A stretch of 22,344 nt of DNA from Parachlorella kessleri (taxonomy: Eukaryota; Chlorophyta; Trebouxiophyceae; Chlorellales; Chlorellaceae): the NCBI GenBank assembly GCA_001598975.1, contig BBXU01000068.1, positions 1-22,344 on the forward strand. Reading direction: 5' to 3'. The position numbers were made by a program, and so were the translations under genes. This document shows, one piece after another, positions 21,537 to 22,344 of this stretch (within the stretch, counting starts at the first letter, position 1; each line of letters begins with the position of its first letter). The notes below the pieces were generated by a model. It was given only the letters and a program-made list of their open reading frames with translations, had not been told where the DNA came from and made no database searches.

Positions 21537-21857
21537 CACCTGGTCTCGCCCCGCTTCACTGTCACCCTGCAGGGCTACTGGTGCTGCCGCAGTTTGGACG
21601 TTGGTCCGTGAAGGGCTGGGCAGTGCGGCTTCTTGGGGTTGGGAGCGCATCCCCACATTATCTTCAGCAATAAGCCCGTCTTGACATACTGTGCGCGCCC
21701 GCTTGACCAGGGCTTGGGGGCTGCTGCCAAGGCCACTCCAACAGTCTACCTGCTGGTGCGTGGAATGCTTCTGGCGTTCCAGCAAGACGTTTAACCGTTC
21801 TTGGAAGTTCCATGGGCCCTGTGACGCATCCATAACTCTGCGGTCAAACAGTACCAT
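20745..21857 (-). CDS. Novel multi-repeat helix/linker protein
   Basis: I do not recognise this family. The ATG-to-TAG frame codes 370 residues without an intron, unlike its intron-rich neighbours. Six copies of an amphipathic motif, roughly LxQRLxVLLQRQAA, have their key Arg at residues 21, 110, 165, 227, 289 and 351. Spacings are 89, 55, 62, 62 and 62 residues. Between them lie Gln/Ala/Pro/Gly/Ser-rich linkers that look disordered; the linkers around repeats 4-6 are recognisably homologous (shared PAAxLP and a Gln-rich lead-in). A basic cluster SRRRRS lies at 151-156 and could be a nuclear signal. No signal peptide, transit peptide or membrane segment is seen. An alternative 5' structure exists: an exon at 21986-21914 with donor GTAAGA can join in phase to 21837, removing the ATG used here and extending the protein upstream. 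That intron would be only 76 bases, shorter than any other here. A multivalent scaffold role is inferred. Confidence 0.7.
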   Translation of the reverse strand: MVLFDRRVMDASQGPWNFQERLNVLLERQKHSTHQQVDCWSGLGSSPQALVKRARTVCQDGLIAEDNVGMRSQPQEAALPSPSRTNVQTAAAPVALQGDSEAGRDQVQRRLGVLLRRQAAVELANRNPKATAAGEPQPDSTQLAGATEPQSRRRRSAEGPHLQQRLTVLLQRQAAAWEQQQGLPSTSDSQASEPWPGCRQPTAAVGSQAGVNGEAEGPSLAQQVQQRLDVLLQRHAAPAESIVPANIRDQGNTPLPAAWLPVANAGAQPQLRETLGHACQQDGQLVQQRLQVLLQRHAALGEAGGLLVTEENEGDMPPAARLPAVSQADTSGLQARAGPQCQEEGRELHQRLNILLQRQQGEQRPGQGKE

Positions 21858-22056
21858 GCAGGCCGGTCGATGGATTATTCTTTAACCAGCAAAGTGAAAA
21901 CAAGTACTCTTACCTGCTCTGCAAGGCCTGGTCCTCTGCCTCTTGGTAAGAACAGTTCCACCACTTCTTGATGACGTGCCGCAAGCCTTAGGCTACTTGT
22001 ACAACGGTGCTGACAGGTGTGCTTCCGCGTCACTTATGCAACAAGCGTATCACGCC

Positions 22057-22087
22057 TTAGTCAGCTTTAGTTAGCCTTTAGTTAGCT
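22057..22087. repeat. Short TTAGTTAGC tandem repeat
   Basis: Three near-identical units of about 10 bases (TTAGTCAGCT, TTAGTTAGCC, TTAGTTAGCT) lie in tandem. They resemble no telomere unit exactly and have no assigned role. Confidence 0.75.
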
Positions 22088-22316
22088 TTCCCAAGCTGGC
22101 ATGTCATGGCGTTTTGACCACGGGTTTGACCAACGGGCCATACGTTGTCCTGCACTATCCCATTTACAATGAAGTGACCCAGAAAGACATGGTTGCAGGT
22201 GAGAAGAGTATTATTTTCTTGGTGGCCAGGACCGTCTCCACACAGGGGCTGCATGGTCAGGTAAGTTGTCCAAGACGGGGCACACACACGAAGGCAAGGT
22301 GAAGGGAATAGGCGAT

Positions 22317-22344
22317 ATGCCGCCGCCGTCGCCGCCGCCCGCCG
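22317..22344 (+). repeat. CCG-rich triplet repeat at the window end
   Basis: The last 28 bases are ATG followed by CCG-type triplets. Read from that ATG they code a Pro-rich start (MPPPSPPPA), so this could be the N-terminus of a plus-strand gene cut by the window end. With so little sequence it is equally likely to be a simple triplet repeat. Confidence 0.4.

Larger units (their letters stand above)
21858..22344. other. Right edge: upstream region with possible exons
   Basis: Two weak candidates are seen. On the minus strand, 21986-21914 could be an upstream exon of the repeat protein (frame with VIKKWWNCSYQEAEDQ, good donor, poor acceptor). On the plus strand, a frame from about 22096 is open to 22260 and reads TTGLTNGPYVVLHYP onward. 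It is followed by donor-like GTGAGA at 22199 and GTAAGT at 22261, but no ATG or clear acceptor precedes it. Neither is strong enough to call as a gene. Confidence 0.35.

Noticed and set aside
22057..22087. Telomere-like TTTAG repeats
   Set aside because: The unit TTAGTTAGC is not TTTAGGG or TTTTAGGG, and only three degenerate copies exist.

Overview
The window looks like nuclear DNA of a green alga (Chlorophyta; Trebouxiophyceae or Chlorophyceae is my guess). The reasons are intron-dense genes with GT-AG introns of roughly 150-600 bases, acceptors that are very often CTGCAG or TGCAG, algal-type TGTAA polyadenylation signals, a secreted GH1 glycosidase beside an apparently organelle-targeted bacterial-type TsaE, and Gln/Ala-rich, GC-rich exons. 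No bacterial operon structure, rRNA, tRNA, CRISPR array or transposon was recognised. Exon models were built by hand from splice signals, reading phase and family motifs. All exon lengths are phase-consistent, but none has been checked against transcripts.

Layout. (1) Positions 163-8367, plus strand: the 3' nineteen exons of a very long coiled-coil protein whose C-terminus is a golgin-84-type tail anchor; its 5' end lies left of the window. (2) 9047-9722, plus: a small secreted protein of unknown family in two exons. (3) 10623-16606, minus: a complete 15-exon GH1 beta-glucosidase-like enzyme of 563 residues with a signal peptide and every expected active-site residue. (4) 17683-19441, minus: a six-exon TsaE, the ATPase of tRNA t6A synthesis, about 255 residues with a transit-peptide-like N-terminus. 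(5) 20745-21857, minus: an apparently intronless 370-residue protein of unknown family. It has six copies of an RLxVLLQR helix, and the last four are exactly 62 residues apart. A seventh, decayed copy lies past its stop codon.

The secreted-protein gene and the GH1 gene converge, and their TGTAA signals are only about a dozen bases apart on opposite strands. The genes do not form an obvious pathway; they cover Golgi tethering, secretion or the cell wall, and organelle translation. The most novel object is the repeat protein at the right. Its spacing and layout (short amphipathic helices on a disordered linker at a fixed pitch near 60 residues) resemble multivalent scaffold proteins such as the pyrenoid linker EPYC1, but no sequence homology is claimed.
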